Positions 26,047 through 33,881 of a stretch of DNA of 64,000 nucleotides are shown piece by piece. Position numbers and translations under genes: made by a program. The DNA lies in assembly GCA_965237405.1 (NCBI GenBank), contig OZ250139.1:682001-746000 (forward strand), given 5' to 3'. The notes under the pieces were generated by a model. That model ran no database searches, was not told the DNA's origin, and saw nothing but the letters and a program-made list of their open reading frames with translations. Position 1 is the first letter of the stretch, and every line of letters begins with the position of its first letter. The stretch comes from CAUZIB01 sp963663925. GTDB taxonomy: Bacteria; Acidobacteriota; Vicinamibacteria; Vicinamibacterales; UBA8438.

Positions 26047-26331
26047 ATGTTAGCTATTCGATTAAGACGCCTAGGTTCGAAGAAGCGACCGTTCTTTCGA
26101 GTCGTAGTTATCGATTCCCACGCGGCGCGAGACGGTCGGTCGGTCGAGGTGCTGGGGCACTACAACCCAACCTCACAGCCGGAAGCATTCGAATTGAACC
26201 GCGAACGTCTGGAACATTGGGTTACCCGAGGCGCACAGCTCAGCGACACAGTCCGAACGCTGTTACGTAGGCATCCGGGCAACGCGTTGGCGGCGGAGGT
26301 CCCGAGCGCTGACGCTGAGAGTTCATCATGA
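26047..26331 (+). CDS. rpsP: 30S ribosomal protein S16
   Basis: This is ribosomal protein S16, 94 residues, a small-subunit assembly protein. It shows MLAIRLRRLGSKKRPFFRVV, then RDGRSVEVLGHYNP, which are the family hallmarks. The ATG at 26047 is chosen over an upstream in-frame ATG (26020) because S16 begins with ML-IRL and GGGAGA lies 6 bases before it. The C-terminus is longer and more acidic than in E. coli, ending in a serine run. It is first in a tight operon: its stop overlaps the khpA start by 4 bases (ATGA). Confidence 0.97.
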   Translation: MLAIRLRRLGSKKRPFFRVVVIDSHAARDGRSVEVLGHYNPTSQPEAFELNRERLEHWVTRGAQLSDTVRTLLRRHPGNALAAEVPSADAESSS

Positions 26332-26576
26332 GTCGAGCCAAGGACGTCGTCGAGACAATCGCTCGGGCCCTGGTTGATCACCCGGAGGCCGTCAGCGTTA
26401 CTGAAACGGAACGGCGAGAGGACATCTACATTGAGGTCAGAACAGCCGATGGGGACTTGGGCAAGATGATCGGCCGCCAGGGACGCACGGCGGCGGCGGT
26501 TAGAGCCCTGGCAAACGTGACGACCGAAATGGTCGGGCAGCGGGCGATGGTCGATTTCGTCGATGACGTCGAGTGA
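26328..26576 (+). CDS. khpA: KH domain RNA-binding protein KhpA
   Basis: This is an 82-residue single KH-domain protein. The GxxG RNA-binding loop is present as IGRQGR, preceded by the usual YIEVRTADGDLGKM strand. In Firmicutes KhpA pairs with KhpB and affects cell division and RNA stability. Its place between rpsP and rimM is strongly conserved across bacteria and suggests a ribosome or RNA link. It overlaps rpsP by 4 bases and rimM by 14 bases, indicating translational coupling. Confidence 0.92.
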   Translation: MSRAKDVVETIARALVDHPEAVSVTETERREDIYIEVRTADGDLGKMIGRQGRTAAAVRALANVTTEMVGQRAMVDFVDDVE

Positions 26577-27120
26577 TCCGGATCGGTGCAATTGGGACAC
26601 GATGGTGACGGTCGGTCGTGTTGCCCGTGCGCACGGTATGCGAGGAGAAATCGTGGTTAATTCAGAGACGGACTTTCCGGAGCAGCGGTTTTGCCCGGGT
26701 GGGGTCGTTTTCGCGCAGCGCCGTGGCCATGTCGAGGCCCTTCGGGTTAAGGCTGTTCGGCTCCAGAGGGGACGACCCGTCGTGTCGTTCTGCGGTGTGG
26801 ATGATATCGGACAGGCGGAATCGTTTATGACGTGCGAACTGAGGGTGCCAGCCTCGGATCAACATGCGTTGCCCGAAGACCAGTTTTATCTTCACGCGCT
26901 GGTCGGGTGCTTGGTTCGGACCGTCAGTGGTGAGGTGGTGGGGTCAGTGGTCGAGGTTCAGGGGGTTCCAGGGGCGAATCGCCTAATCGTTCGGCGGGCC
27001 GGCGGGAGCGAGGCAGAGCTGGACATCCCGTTGGCGGAGTCAATTTGCGTGGACGTAGACGTCGGTCGAAAGCTCGTCGTGATCAGTCCGCCTGAGGGAC
27101 TTCTCGATCTCAACGGCTAA
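26563..27120 (+). CDS. rimM: 16S rRNA processing protein RimM
   Basis: RimM is a maturation factor for the 30S head that binds S19. The product has 185 residues with the N-terminal RimM beta-barrel (VTVGRVARAHGMRGEIVV) and the C-terminal PRC-barrel (HALVGCLVRTVSGEVVG, ending DIPLAESICVDVDVGRKLVVI). The frame starts at 26563 inside khpA; an alternative ATG at 26602 gives MVTVGRVARAHG, which is the more usual N-terminus, so the true protein may be 13 residues shorter. The next gene, trmD, starts 20 bases downstream. Confidence 0.94.
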   Translation: MTSSDPDRCNWDTMVTVGRVARAHGMRGEIVVNSETDFPEQRFCPGGVVFAQRRGHVEALRVKAVRLQRGRPVVSFCGVDDIGQAESFMTCELRVPASDQHALPEDQFYLHALVGCLVRTVSGEVVGSVVEVQGVPGANRLIVRRAGGSEAELDIPLAESICVDVDVGRKLVVISPPEGLLDLNG

Positions 27121-27140
27121 GTCGCCTTGGTGAGTGAGCA

Positions 27141-27908
27141 GTGAAGTTCGACGTCATCACGATCTTTCCGTCGATGGTTCGATCGTTTTTGAGCGAAGGC
27201 GTGATTGGTCGCGCCGTCAAGCAGAGAATTCTCGACGTCGCGGTACACGATCTGCGTAGCTTCACCGCGGACCGACACCGAACGGTCGACGATGTTCCGT
27301 ATGGTGGTGGGCCGGGCATGGTCATGAAGGCAGAGCCTTTTTGTCAAGCGGTCGATTACGTGTCTTCGGAGCGGGGTGTACCGGATGCGGTCATTTTGAC
27401 ATCGCCGCAGGGAAGGCCGCTCACCCACCAAGAGGCGAAGCGGTTTAATCAGTTCGGGCATGTGCTACTGCTGTGCGGGCGATACGAAGCGGTAGACGAG
27501 CGAGTGCGCGAGGCCGTGGTCACCGATGAGATTTCGATCGGTGACTACATCGTGACCGGTGGAGAGCTGCCGGCGATGATTATTCTCGATGCGGTCGGGC
27601 GGCTAGTCCCTGGTGTCGTCGGTGACGCGGCTTCGATCGAGGACGACTCGTTCGTTCGGGGTTTGTTGGACCATCCGCACTACACGCGTCCGTCAGAGCT
27701 CAACGGTCGACGGGTTCCCGATGTACTCTTATCCGGGAATCACGGGGCTGTTCGCGCGTGGCGCAAGCGCCGTGCGCTCGAACGTACGTTGGAGCGACGG
27801 CCAGACCTGCTGGTGCGGGACGATCTTCGTTTGGATCAAGAGGAACGTGAGATCATCAAGCAATTGCGTGATGAGCAGGTTTCACCAGGAGCGAGGCCAG
27901 AGGCATGA
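27141..27908 (+). CDS. trmD: tRNA (guanine-N1)-methyltransferase
   Basis: TrmD methylates G37 of tRNAs with GNN-type anticodon contexts, using S-adenosylmethionine, and prevents +1 frameshifting. The product has 255 residues. The trefoil-knot SPOUT fold is evident: FDVITIFPSM, then VPYGGGPGMVMK, VILTSPQGRPL, LLCGRYEAVDERV, and SIGDYIVTGGELPAM, which forms the cofactor pocket. LLDHPHYTRP follows in the linker. The start codon is GTG at 27141. Its stop overlaps the rplS start by 4 bases (ATGA). Confidence 0.97.
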   Translation: MKFDVITIFPSMVRSFLSEGVIGRAVKQRILDVAVHDLRSFTADRHRTVDDVPYGGGPGMVMKAEPFCQAVDYVSSERGVPDAVILTSPQGRPLTHQEAKRFNQFGHVLLLCGRYEAVDERVREAVVTDEISIGDYIVTGGELPAMIILDAVGRLVPGVVGDAASIEDDSFVRGLLDHPHYTRPSELNGRRVPDVLLSGNHGAVRAWRKRRALERTLERRPDLLVRDDLRLDQEEREIIKQLRDEQVSPGARPEA

Positions 27909-28249
27909 AGGCAATCGAAGAAATCGAGCGGACCCATCTGACGGAGCGTCCCGACATGCGTTCGGGGGACACGGTTCGCGTCCATGTAAAGGTCCGCGAG
28001 GGCGAGAAGGAGCGGATTCAGGTCTTCGAGGGCATCGTGATCGCCCAGCATCGCGGCGGGTCCAGTGCCACGTTCACGGTCCGCAAGGTCTCGTTTGGGC
28101 AGGGAGTCGAACGAATCTTTCCCCTCCACTCTCCAGTGATTGACAAGATCGAAATCGTGCGGTCGGCGCGTGTGCGTCGCGCCAAACTGTATTTCCTTAG
28201 AAAATTACGTGGGAAGGCTGCCCGGCTCCGCGAGCGACGTCGTAGGTGA
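27905..28249 (+). CDS. rplS: 50S ribosomal protein L19
   Basis: This is L19, at the 30S-50S interface, 114 residues. Family blocks are FRSGDTVRVHVKVREG-like near 20-35, RIQVFEGIVIAQ, and SFGQGVERIFPLHSPVIDKI. The basic tail (KLRGKAARLRERRRR) is typical. Translational coupling to trmD is visible in the ATGA overlap. rnhB follows after 18 bases, completing the common rpsP-rimM-trmD-rplS-rnhB order. Confidence 0.97.
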   Translation: MKAIEEIERTHLTERPDMRSGDTVRVHVKVREGEKERIQVFEGIVIAQHRGGSSATFTVRKVSFGQGVERIFPLHSPVIDKIEIVRSARVRRAKLYFLRKLRGKAARLRERRRR

Positions 28250-28267
28250 AGCCGGAGGATCGGGGTA

Positions 28268-28933
28268 GTGGTGCGGCGAATGGCCTCACGCGCGACCGAA
28301 AACGCCGTGCGCCGTCTTGGCTTCGGACGAGTCGCTGGCGTCGACGAGGTTGGACGCGGCTGTCTTGCCGGCCCGGTAGTTGTCGCAGCTGTTATCCTCG
28401 ATCCGTCCAGACCGATCAGTGGCATCCGCGATTCCAAGCTGCTGTCCGCGATGGCCCGCGAGTGGCTCTACGATCAAATTCTTGCGACGGCTGCCGGATG
28501 GTCGCTCGCGGTTGCGGACCCGGTCGAGATCGATCGGGTCAACATTCACCAAGCGTCGCTTGGCGCGATGCGCGAAGCCGTTAACCAGTTGGTTCCGCTT
28601 CCTGATTTCGTCCTTGTCGATGGCTTTCTGATCCCAGGTTTATTGCTACCCCAGCGCGCGGTTATCGGTGGCGACCGCCGATGTACATCGATTGCAGCCG
28701 CATCGATCGTTGCAAAAGTGAGCCGAGACCGTGACATGCGCGCTTTACACGCTCGGGATCCTAGATACGGCTTCGATCGACACAAGGGGTACGCCACCGC
28801 TCAGCACCTGGCCGCCGTTTCAGAGTTCGGGTATTCGGCAGAACACCGGCGGTCGTTTCGGTCCCCGTCGCTGTTTGATACGATCGGTGAACTGGACGGT
28901 GCCGAGTCTAACGGAGGTACCGGGGGAGGGTGA
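28268..28933 (+). CDS. rnhB: Ribonuclease HII
   Basis: RNase HII cuts the RNA strand at RNA-DNA junctions and removes single misincorporated ribonucleotides. The product has 221 residues. The active-site acidic residues are visible: Asp26 and Glu27 in AGVDEVGRG, and Asp118 in VLVDGF. The GDRRCTSIAAASIVAKVSRD block and YGFDRHKGYATAQH are also diagnostic. The GTG at 28268 follows GGAGG by 9 bases. It is the last recognised member of the rpsP operon. Confidence 0.96.
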   Translation: MVRRMASRATENAVRRLGFGRVAGVDEVGRGCLAGPVVVAAVILDPSRPISGIRDSKLLSAMAREWLYDQILATAAGWSLAVADPVEIDRVNIHQASLGAMREAVNQLVPLPDFVLVDGFLIPGLLLPQRAVIGGDRRCTSIAAASIVAKVSRDRDMRALHARDPRYGFDRHKGYATAQHLAAVSEFGYSAEHRRSFRSPSLFDTIGELDGAESNGGTGGG

Positions 28934-28943
28934 GATCAGAAGT

Positions 28944-29225
28944 TTGGGCCGTGCACTCGTGGTGCTTTACTTCGCCGAGGTTGGAGTGGTTCTCATCATT
29001 GCTCCGTGGACCCGATTCTGGGACCAGAACTACTTCGTCGAAGCTTGGCCGATGACGGAGGCGGCGCTGACGAGCCCAGCGGTTCGAGGCGCGGTTACCG
29101 GCATTGGGTTCGTCAGTTTGTGGGCGGCGGTTATGGAAACCTCAGCGCTCTTTCGAGGGAGATGGGGACAATCGGCCGAAACCGCTCCGGAACTGTACGG
29201 AGGGACCTACCCACCGTCGTCCTGA
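28944..29225 (+). CDS. Small two-helix membrane protein of unknown function
   Basis: It has 93 residues when started at the TTG at 28944, which lies about 9 bases after GGAGGGTGAG. Two hydrophobic segments are visible (residues about 3-22, ALVVLYFAEVGVVLIIAPW, and about 48-66, GAVTGIGFVSLWAAVME), with a charged loop between them. I do not recognise a family. It follows rnhB by 10 bases and probably shares the transcript. No ATG is available in this part of the frame, so the exact start is uncertain. Confidence 0.6.
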   Translation: MGRALVVLYFAEVGVVLIIAPWTRFWDQNYFVEAWPMTEAALTSPAVRGAVTGIGFVSLWAAVMETSALFRGRWGQSAETAPELYGGTYPPSS

Positions 29226-29294
29226 CGATGGCTTGGAGTCCGCACAGTTGTTGGTGCCGAGCCCCGCGCGCGTTTCCGGTGAATCGGTGGCGCG

Positions 29295-29963
29295 ATGACC
29301 CTACCCCAGCTTTGTCTCGTCACCGATCGCTCCCGTCTCGGGAGCCGTCGCACCGCGATCACCGCGCTCATCGATCTCATCGCAGCGGCCGCCAGGGCAG
29401 GGGTTGACTTGATACAGATTCGCGAGCCGGATTTAGACGACCGTACGCTGTGCGGACTCGTCAAGGATGCCGTTTCGGTGACCGCTGGCACGCCTGCGCT
29501 GGTCATCGTCAACGATCGTCCGGATGTGGCCCTGGCTTCGGCCTCGGCTGGCGTCCATCTGAAGGCTGGGTCGTGTCCGGCCAATCGAGTCAGGTCGCTT
29601 ATTCCACCCGGTTGGTTGATCGGGCGTTCGGTCCACGGGGTTGAGGAGGCGCGGCAGGTCGAGGCGTCTGGTGACCTCAGCTACCTCGTTTTGGGCCCCG
29701 TCTTCGAAACGATCTCGAAGCCGGGAGGGGCGGCGGTTGGGTTGGGGGTGCTCGACGAAGCGGCCAGGCTGGTGGATGTTCCCGTTCTTGCCATCGGGGG
29801 AATGACGCTCGATACGGCGGCGGCCGTGGGGCGGTCCGGCGCGGCGGGCTTAGCGGCCATCGGCCTCTTTGCCAGTGCGGCTGACCTGCCGGCTAACGCG
29901 TGGAAGCTATTTGTGAGCGATCTCCGATGCGAATTTAACACGGGGCGCCGTTCGACAATGTAG
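29295..29963 (+). CDS. Thiamine phosphate synthase/TenI family protein
   Basis: This is a 222-residue TIM-barrel protein of the ThiE/TenI family. Visible blocks are LCLVTDRSRL, DLIQIREPDL, ALVIVNDRPDVALASASAGV, IGRSVHGVEEA, YLVLGPVFETISKPGG, and VPVLAIGGMT. ThiE joins hydroxymethylpyrimidine pyrophosphate to thiazole phosphate; TenI is an aromatase or thiazole tautomerase. The pyrophosphate-loop features of ThiE are only partly kept (REPD where ThiE often has REK), so the exact activity is unclear. A second, different ThiE-like gene is at 51838-52470. No other thi genes are near. Confidence 0.85.
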   Translation: MTLPQLCLVTDRSRLGSRRTAITALIDLIAAAARAGVDLIQIREPDLDDRTLCGLVKDAVSVTAGTPALVIVNDRPDVALASASAGVHLKAGSCPANRVRSLIPPGWLIGRSVHGVEEARQVEASGDLSYLVLGPVFETISKPGGAAVGLGVLDEAARLVDVPVLAIGGMTLDTAAAVGRSGAAGLAAIGLFASAADLPANAWKLFVSDLRCEFNTGRRSTM

Positions 29964-29971
29964 ACTGGATT

Positions 29972-30772
29972 GTGTTGGATTCACCGTCTGCGTCCTTCGG
30001 GTTGTATCTCCGCGAAGCACGTGAGGGATGCGGGCTGACCCTTCGTCAGATCTCGGTATCCACCAAGATCTCGATGACCGTCCTGCGAGCGCTTGAAATG
30101 GGAAGGACCAACGACATCCCGGGTGGGATATTTGTGCGCACCTTCGTTAAGTCATATGCCCGCGAGGTGGGCCTCGATCCTGATGAGGCAATTGAGCGAT
30201 TGCTCAGCGTTTGCGGAGAGCCTCGACTTAAGTTGCAGGCCCACGCGATCGGATTAAGATCACGTCCTTCGCTTGAAACGGTGGCATCGGCAAAACGGGT
30301 CACCATGTGGCTCACTGCAGGCGGCGTTCCGATCGCCGTCCTATTCGTTGCCTTCGCTCTTCGGTTGGGGGGAACACCAGACGCTGACGTATCGGTTCTG
30401 GCGAACGCGACGCTACGGGAAGACGCGGCGGGCTCGGCGTTCACATCGGATACTTCGGCACCAGAGCGGCGCGCAGGTTTGCCGTTTGGTAGAGCGGCGC
30501 CTGTCGACGGGCTATTGACGATCGCCATTCATCCGACCGGGCCGTGCTGGGTCTCACTGACGGTCGACGGTGATCGTGTGTTTTCCCGTGTCTTGCGGAC
30601 TGGTGAGCGTGAAGTTCATGCCGCGGAGGAGGAAGTCGTCATCATCGTTGGCGATACAGCCACTTTTGCCTTCTCGATCAACGAGCAGCCTGGACAGTTG
30701 CCCCGTGGAGCTGGTCAAGTGGCAACGGTGACGATCAATCGGGACAACTACCGGCGCTACGTCATTCCATAG
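29972..30772 (+). CDS. RodZ-like cytoskeletal regulator, HTH plus DUF4115
   Basis: This is a 266-residue membrane protein of the RodZ type. Residues about 8-75 form a Cro-like HTH domain (FGLYLREAREGCGLTLRQI, GGIFVRTFVKSYAREVGLD), which in RodZ binds MreB. A transmembrane helix follows at about 110-128 (MWLTAGGVPIAVLFVAFAL). The C-terminal beta-rich DUF4115 domain spans about 185-262 (CWVSLTVDGDRVFSRVL...). The start codon is GTG at 29972, 8 bases after the ThiE-like gene. It is probably involved in cell-shape control; a mere HTH-transmembrane regulator is the alternative. Confidence 0.8.
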   Translation: MLDSPSASFGLYLREAREGCGLTLRQISVSTKISMTVLRALEMGRTNDIPGGIFVRTFVKSYAREVGLDPDEAIERLLSVCGEPRLKLQAHAIGLRSRPSLETVASAKRVTMWLTAGGVPIAVLFVAFALRLGGTPDADVSVLANATLREDAAGSAFTSDTSAPERRAGLPFGRAAPVDGLLTIAIHPTGPCWVSLTVDGDRVFSRVLRTGEREVHAAEEEVVIIVGDTATFAFSINEQPGQLPRGAGQVATVTINRDNYRRYVIP

Positions 30773-30800
30773 AGACCTCGCGGTTTGCCCGCTATTGCGC

Positions 30801-31064
30801 TCAACGCCGTGTCGTCCGCGGCGGTCGCGGCGAGTGGGCACCCAAGCGAGACTTGTTCCGCTTTCGCTCGGCGCTATGTTTTTCGAGTTGCCACTCAGAC
30901 CGCAGCTGGGACAGCCCATCCATGTACACGGCTGCGTGCGCGCGACTTTCTTCGTCGGGGAACGTCTTGAGGATTTCGACCGCCGCGCGGAGGTCGTGTT
31001 CGACGGTTACCGGCGTTGCGTGCTCGTACAGCTGTCGAATCGTAGTGACCTTTCGTTGATTCAT
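30801..31064 (-). CDS. Conserved-looking small cytoplasmic protein, unknown
   Basis: This is an 87-residue protein, mostly helical, charged and soluble (MNQRKVTTIRQLYEHATPV..., FPDEESRAHAAVYMDGL), with a basic proline-rich tail. I do not know the family. It is probably real because its ATG overlaps the stop of the upstream polX gene by 4 bases (ATGA), a pattern used throughout this genome for coupled genes, and because nothing else occupies the region. Confidence 0.65.
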   Translation of the reverse strand: MNQRKVTTIRQLYEHATPVTVEHDLRAAVEILKTFPDEESRAHAAVYMDGLSQLRSEWQLEKHSAERKRNKSRLGAHSPRPPRTTRR

Positions 31065-32800
31065 CGCGCCACCGTCCTATCGTCGCGTCTGTTTCGACGT
31101 AAACGCGCGCGAAACGCGTCCACTGGTAGGGTGTTCAGCACATCGTCGGGTTCCAGCCAGGCGCGTCGGGCGACAAGCACACCCCAGTCAAGCAGCGCAA
31201 ACCCGGTCGGAGCATGAGAGTCCGTGGAGATAACCAGTTTAACGCCACGATCACGCGCCAGCCTGGCGTGCGTGTCGCACAAATCAAGCCGATGGACCTG
31301 GCTGTTGATCTCGAGCGCGACGCCGTGCCGTGCCGCCGCGTCGACGAGTGCCTCAATGTCGAGTCGGTACGGCTCGCGTCGTAGGAGTAACCGACCCGTT
31401 GGATGACCCACGATATCGACGTAGGGCGATTCAATGGCACGGAGCACGCGGTCGGTCATCTGTGACGATTCCTGCGAGAAGGCAGAATGGACCGAGGCTA
31501 CGACGAGGTCGAGTTGCGCCAGGCAGTCCTGGGAGAGGTCGAGAGACCCATCAGGCCGAATGTCGCATTCGATTCCTGCGAGGAGCGTGATTTCGGGTAG
31601 CCGTGCATCAATCTTTCGTATAGTTGCCGTGTGGGTGAGCACGCGAGTCTCGTCGAGGCCGTTGGCCATGGCGAGGGCGTGGCTGTGGTCTGTGATCGCC
31701 AGATACTCGAGCCCGGCATCGGAGGCGGCCCGCGCCATCGTTTCGATATCCGCTTGACCGTCGGTCACCGTCGTGTGGCAGTGAAGATCCCCGCGGATGG
31801 CGGACCGCTCGACTAGGGTGGGAAGCATGTCGGATTCTGCCGCAGTGATCTCGCCGCAATTTTCGCGAAGCTCGGGTGGAATAAAGTGGAGCCCGAGCGC
31901 CCCGTAGATCGCATCCTCGGTGTCACCGGCCACCCGATGGTCGTCCTCGACGCGGTACAGCCCGTACTCATTCAGTTTCAATCCTCGCTGAAGGGCACGA
32001 TCACGCAACGCGATGTTATGAGCCTTCGAACCAGTGAAGTATTGCAGCGCGGCACCTTCGCTGGGCTCGGACACGAGGCGCAGGTCGATCGATAGGCCGT
32101 CACGCAGCAGCACGCGCGATTTGGTCGTGCCATGTCCAACGACGCGTTCCACTGCTGGAAACTCCATGAACCGGTCGTGTGCCTTGCTGTCCAGACCGAC
32201 GGCTAGGATGTCGACGTCGCCGCAGGTCTCGCACCCCCGTCGAAGACTTCCGACGGCGTGGAAGCGGCCGTCGGGATAGGCGCCACGGAGATGGTCGATG
32301 ACCGAAGCAGCCGCCGCTTTGGCATCGCGGACGAGATGTCGGCCTGAACGCCTGCGTCGCTCCTCGATAGCCTTGAGTATCAATTGCTGCTTCTTGGGGC
32401 CTAGTCCGCGCAGCCCGTCGAGCTGTCCGGCTTTCGCGGCGGTCTCGAGTTCGTCGACCGTCTTGATGCCCTGTGTTGCGAAGAGCAGCGCTACGGTCTT
32501 CGGACCGAGGCCCTGCAGCTGGAGCAGCTCTAGCAACGATGCTGGATACGACTGCAGCAGTTCCTGCTGGTACGTGAGGTGCCCGGTGTCTGAAAGCTCT
32601 CGGATTCGAGCGGCCAGGTCCTTCCCGATCCCCGGGATCGCTAGAAGCGCGTCAAAGGTGAGATCGCTGACGCATTCAGCCGTCGTGGAGAGCGTATCGG
32701 CGGCGTTTCGGTACGCGCGGATCTTGAACGGGTTCGCTCCTTTAATTTCAAGCAGACTTGCGATCTCCTCGAAGACCCGCGCGATGTCGATGTTATTCAT
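31061..32800 (-). CDS. polX: DNA polymerase X family protein with PHP domain
   Basis: This is a 579-residue bacterial PolX used in gap-filling base-excision repair. The N-terminus has helix-hairpin-helix segments (IPGIGKDLAARI, LQGLGPKTVALLFA). The nucleotidyltransferase core carries GSLRRGCETCGDVDILAVG with the catalytic aspartates. The C-terminal PHP domain (GDLHCHTTVTDGQADIE, AITDHSHALAMANG, GHPTGRLLL) supplies metal-dependent 3'-5' exonuclease or phosphoesterase activity. The ATG at 32800 overlaps the end of the upstream GHMP kinase gene by 8 bases; an open frame to 32947 is non-coding. Confidence 0.95.
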   Translation of the reverse strand: MNNIDIARVFEEIASLLEIKGANPFKIRAYRNAADTLSTTAECVSDLTFDALLAIPGIGKDLAARIRELSDTGHLTYQQELLQSYPASLLELLQLQGLGPKTVALLFATQGIKTVDELETAAKAGQLDGLRGLGPKKQQLILKAIEERRRRSGRHLVRDAKAAAASVIDHLRGAYPDGRFHAVGSLRRGCETCGDVDILAVGLDSKAHDRFMEFPAVERVVGHGTTKSRVLLRDGLSIDLRLVSEPSEGAALQYFTGSKAHNIALRDRALQRGLKLNEYGLYRVEDDHRVAGDTEDAIYGALGLHFIPPELRENCGEITAAESDMLPTLVERSAIRGDLHCHTTVTDGQADIETMARAASDAGLEYLAITDHSHALAMANGLDETRVLTHTATIRKIDARLPEITLLAGIECDIRPDGSLDLSQDCLAQLDLVVASVHSAFSQESSQMTDRVLRAIESPYVDIVGHPTGRLLLRREPYRLDIEALVDAAARHGVALEINSQVHRLDLCDTHARLARDRGVKLVISTDSHAPTGFALLDWGVLVARRAWLEPDDVLNTLPVDAFRARLRRNRRDDRTVAR

Positions 32801-33800
32801 CCGATTCGGAGGCCGTGACGCGGAGGCCGTCAGCATCGAACTGCACGTCGAGGACTGTTGCGCCGTCATTGGCGACGGCCTGGCGAACGGAGGGAATCGT
32901 ATCGGGCTCGGCAAAGAACAGCACACATCCGCCGCCGCCGGCTCCACAGACCTTAGCGGCTTGAGCGCCGGCGTCGCAAGCGCACGTGACCAGTCTCTCG
33001 ATTGTGGGGGTCGTCACTCCTGGAGCCAGCCGCTTCCGCAGTTCCCACTCCCGGCGGATCTGTTCGCCGACCGCCGTCCAGTTGCCACGTTCGAGCGCAC
33101 TGCGCATTGTCCTTGATACGTCGGCGATCTCATCGAATAGTTTAATGACGACCTGATCACCATCAATATGTCGCTTGAGCACCTCCCAGTTATTGACACC
33201 GGAATCTCTGGAGTGGCCGGTGTAGGCCAAGATGATCCGGGCCTCCAAGTCGGCCAAGGGCACGGTCAACGGTTGTCGGGTGACACCGGCTGGACCCATT
33301 TCAATCGTGGCGATACCGCCGTACATGGCCGGCCGATAATCCTGGGCTCCGGTTGGGACTCCGATGACCTGCACTTCGAGGTTAAGGGCTATATTGATTA
33401 GCTCGTCTGGGGTATAGGTTCGGTTGGTGTGACGTGCAAGAGCCCCACAGAGTGCGATGTTGAGCGCAGATGATCCAGCTAGGCCGGCGCCAACGGGTGA
33501 TCCCGATCGCGTGACGACGGTGACTGGGTCGGGACGAAAGAAATGCAGTAGCTGAAGGGTAAGCCGGTGCTCAGGATGATCTTTAAACTCTGATAGCGTC
33601 GCCAGCGTCAGCTCTGAACCGGTGTCTTCGGATCGGAGATGCCAGCGACCATCGGTCCCCGAACTCACCTCGCACTCGGCTCTGATGGTTAGCGCGACGT
33701 TGATCGTCTGCGCGTCCTTGTGGAACAGATAGAGCGGCCAAATGTCGAGGGTCCCACCGGCGAGGTCAAGCCGGGTGGGTGCAGACGAATAGACCTGCAC
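32793..33800 (-). CDS. GHMP family sugar kinase
   Basis: This is a 335-residue GHMP kinase. It shows the substrate motif SSAPTRLDLAGGTLD at the N-terminus, the phosphate-binding loop PVGAGLAGSSALNIALCGA, and the third motif KVCGAGGGGCVLFF. The closest named relatives I can recall are heptose-7-phosphate kinases (HddA) and similar sugar kinases, which would fit LPS synthesis, but the sugar cannot be read from the sequence. The GTG at 33800 is the only start that gives the family N-terminus. A perfect minus-strand TATAAT at 33812-33807 puts the expected transcript start at this GTG, so the mRNA is probably leaderless. Confidence 0.85.
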   Translation of the reverse strand: MQVYSSAPTRLDLAGGTLDIWPLYLFHKDAQTINVALTIRAECEVSSGTDGRWHLRSEDTGSELTLATLSEFKDHPEHRLTLQLLHFFRPDPVTVVTRSGSPVGAGLAGSSALNIALCGALARHTNRTYTPDELINIALNLEVQVIGVPTGAQDYRPAMYGGIATIEMGPAGVTRQPLTVPLADLEARIILAYTGHSRDSGVNNWEVLKRHIDGDQVVIKLFDEIADVSRTMRSALERGNWTAVGEQIRREWELRKRLAPGVTTPTIERLVTCACDAGAQAAKVCGAGGGGCVLFFAEPDTIPSVRQAVANDGATVLDVQFDADGLRVTASESDE

Positions 33801-33806
33801 TCGCGC

Positions 33807-33814
33807 ATTATAAT
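33807..33814. promoter_or_regulatory. Overlapping divergent -10 boxes
   Basis: ATTATAAT contains TATAAT on both strands (minus 33812-33807 for the GHMP kinase, plus 33809-33814 for nagZ). No good -35 is seen on either side. On the minus strand the predicted start of transcription coincides with the GTG start codon. Confidence 0.45.
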
Positions 33815-33881
33815 AGAAACTAGAAGCGCCATGTGATCCACCGTGCCCGGTATGCGAATCCTGCCCGGAGACCAAAACTGA

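Noticed and set aside
32298..33116. A 272-residue plus-strand frame across polX and the GHMP kinase
   Set aside because: It is the shadow of two well-identified minus-strand genes and has low-complexity Ser/Arg-rich sequence.
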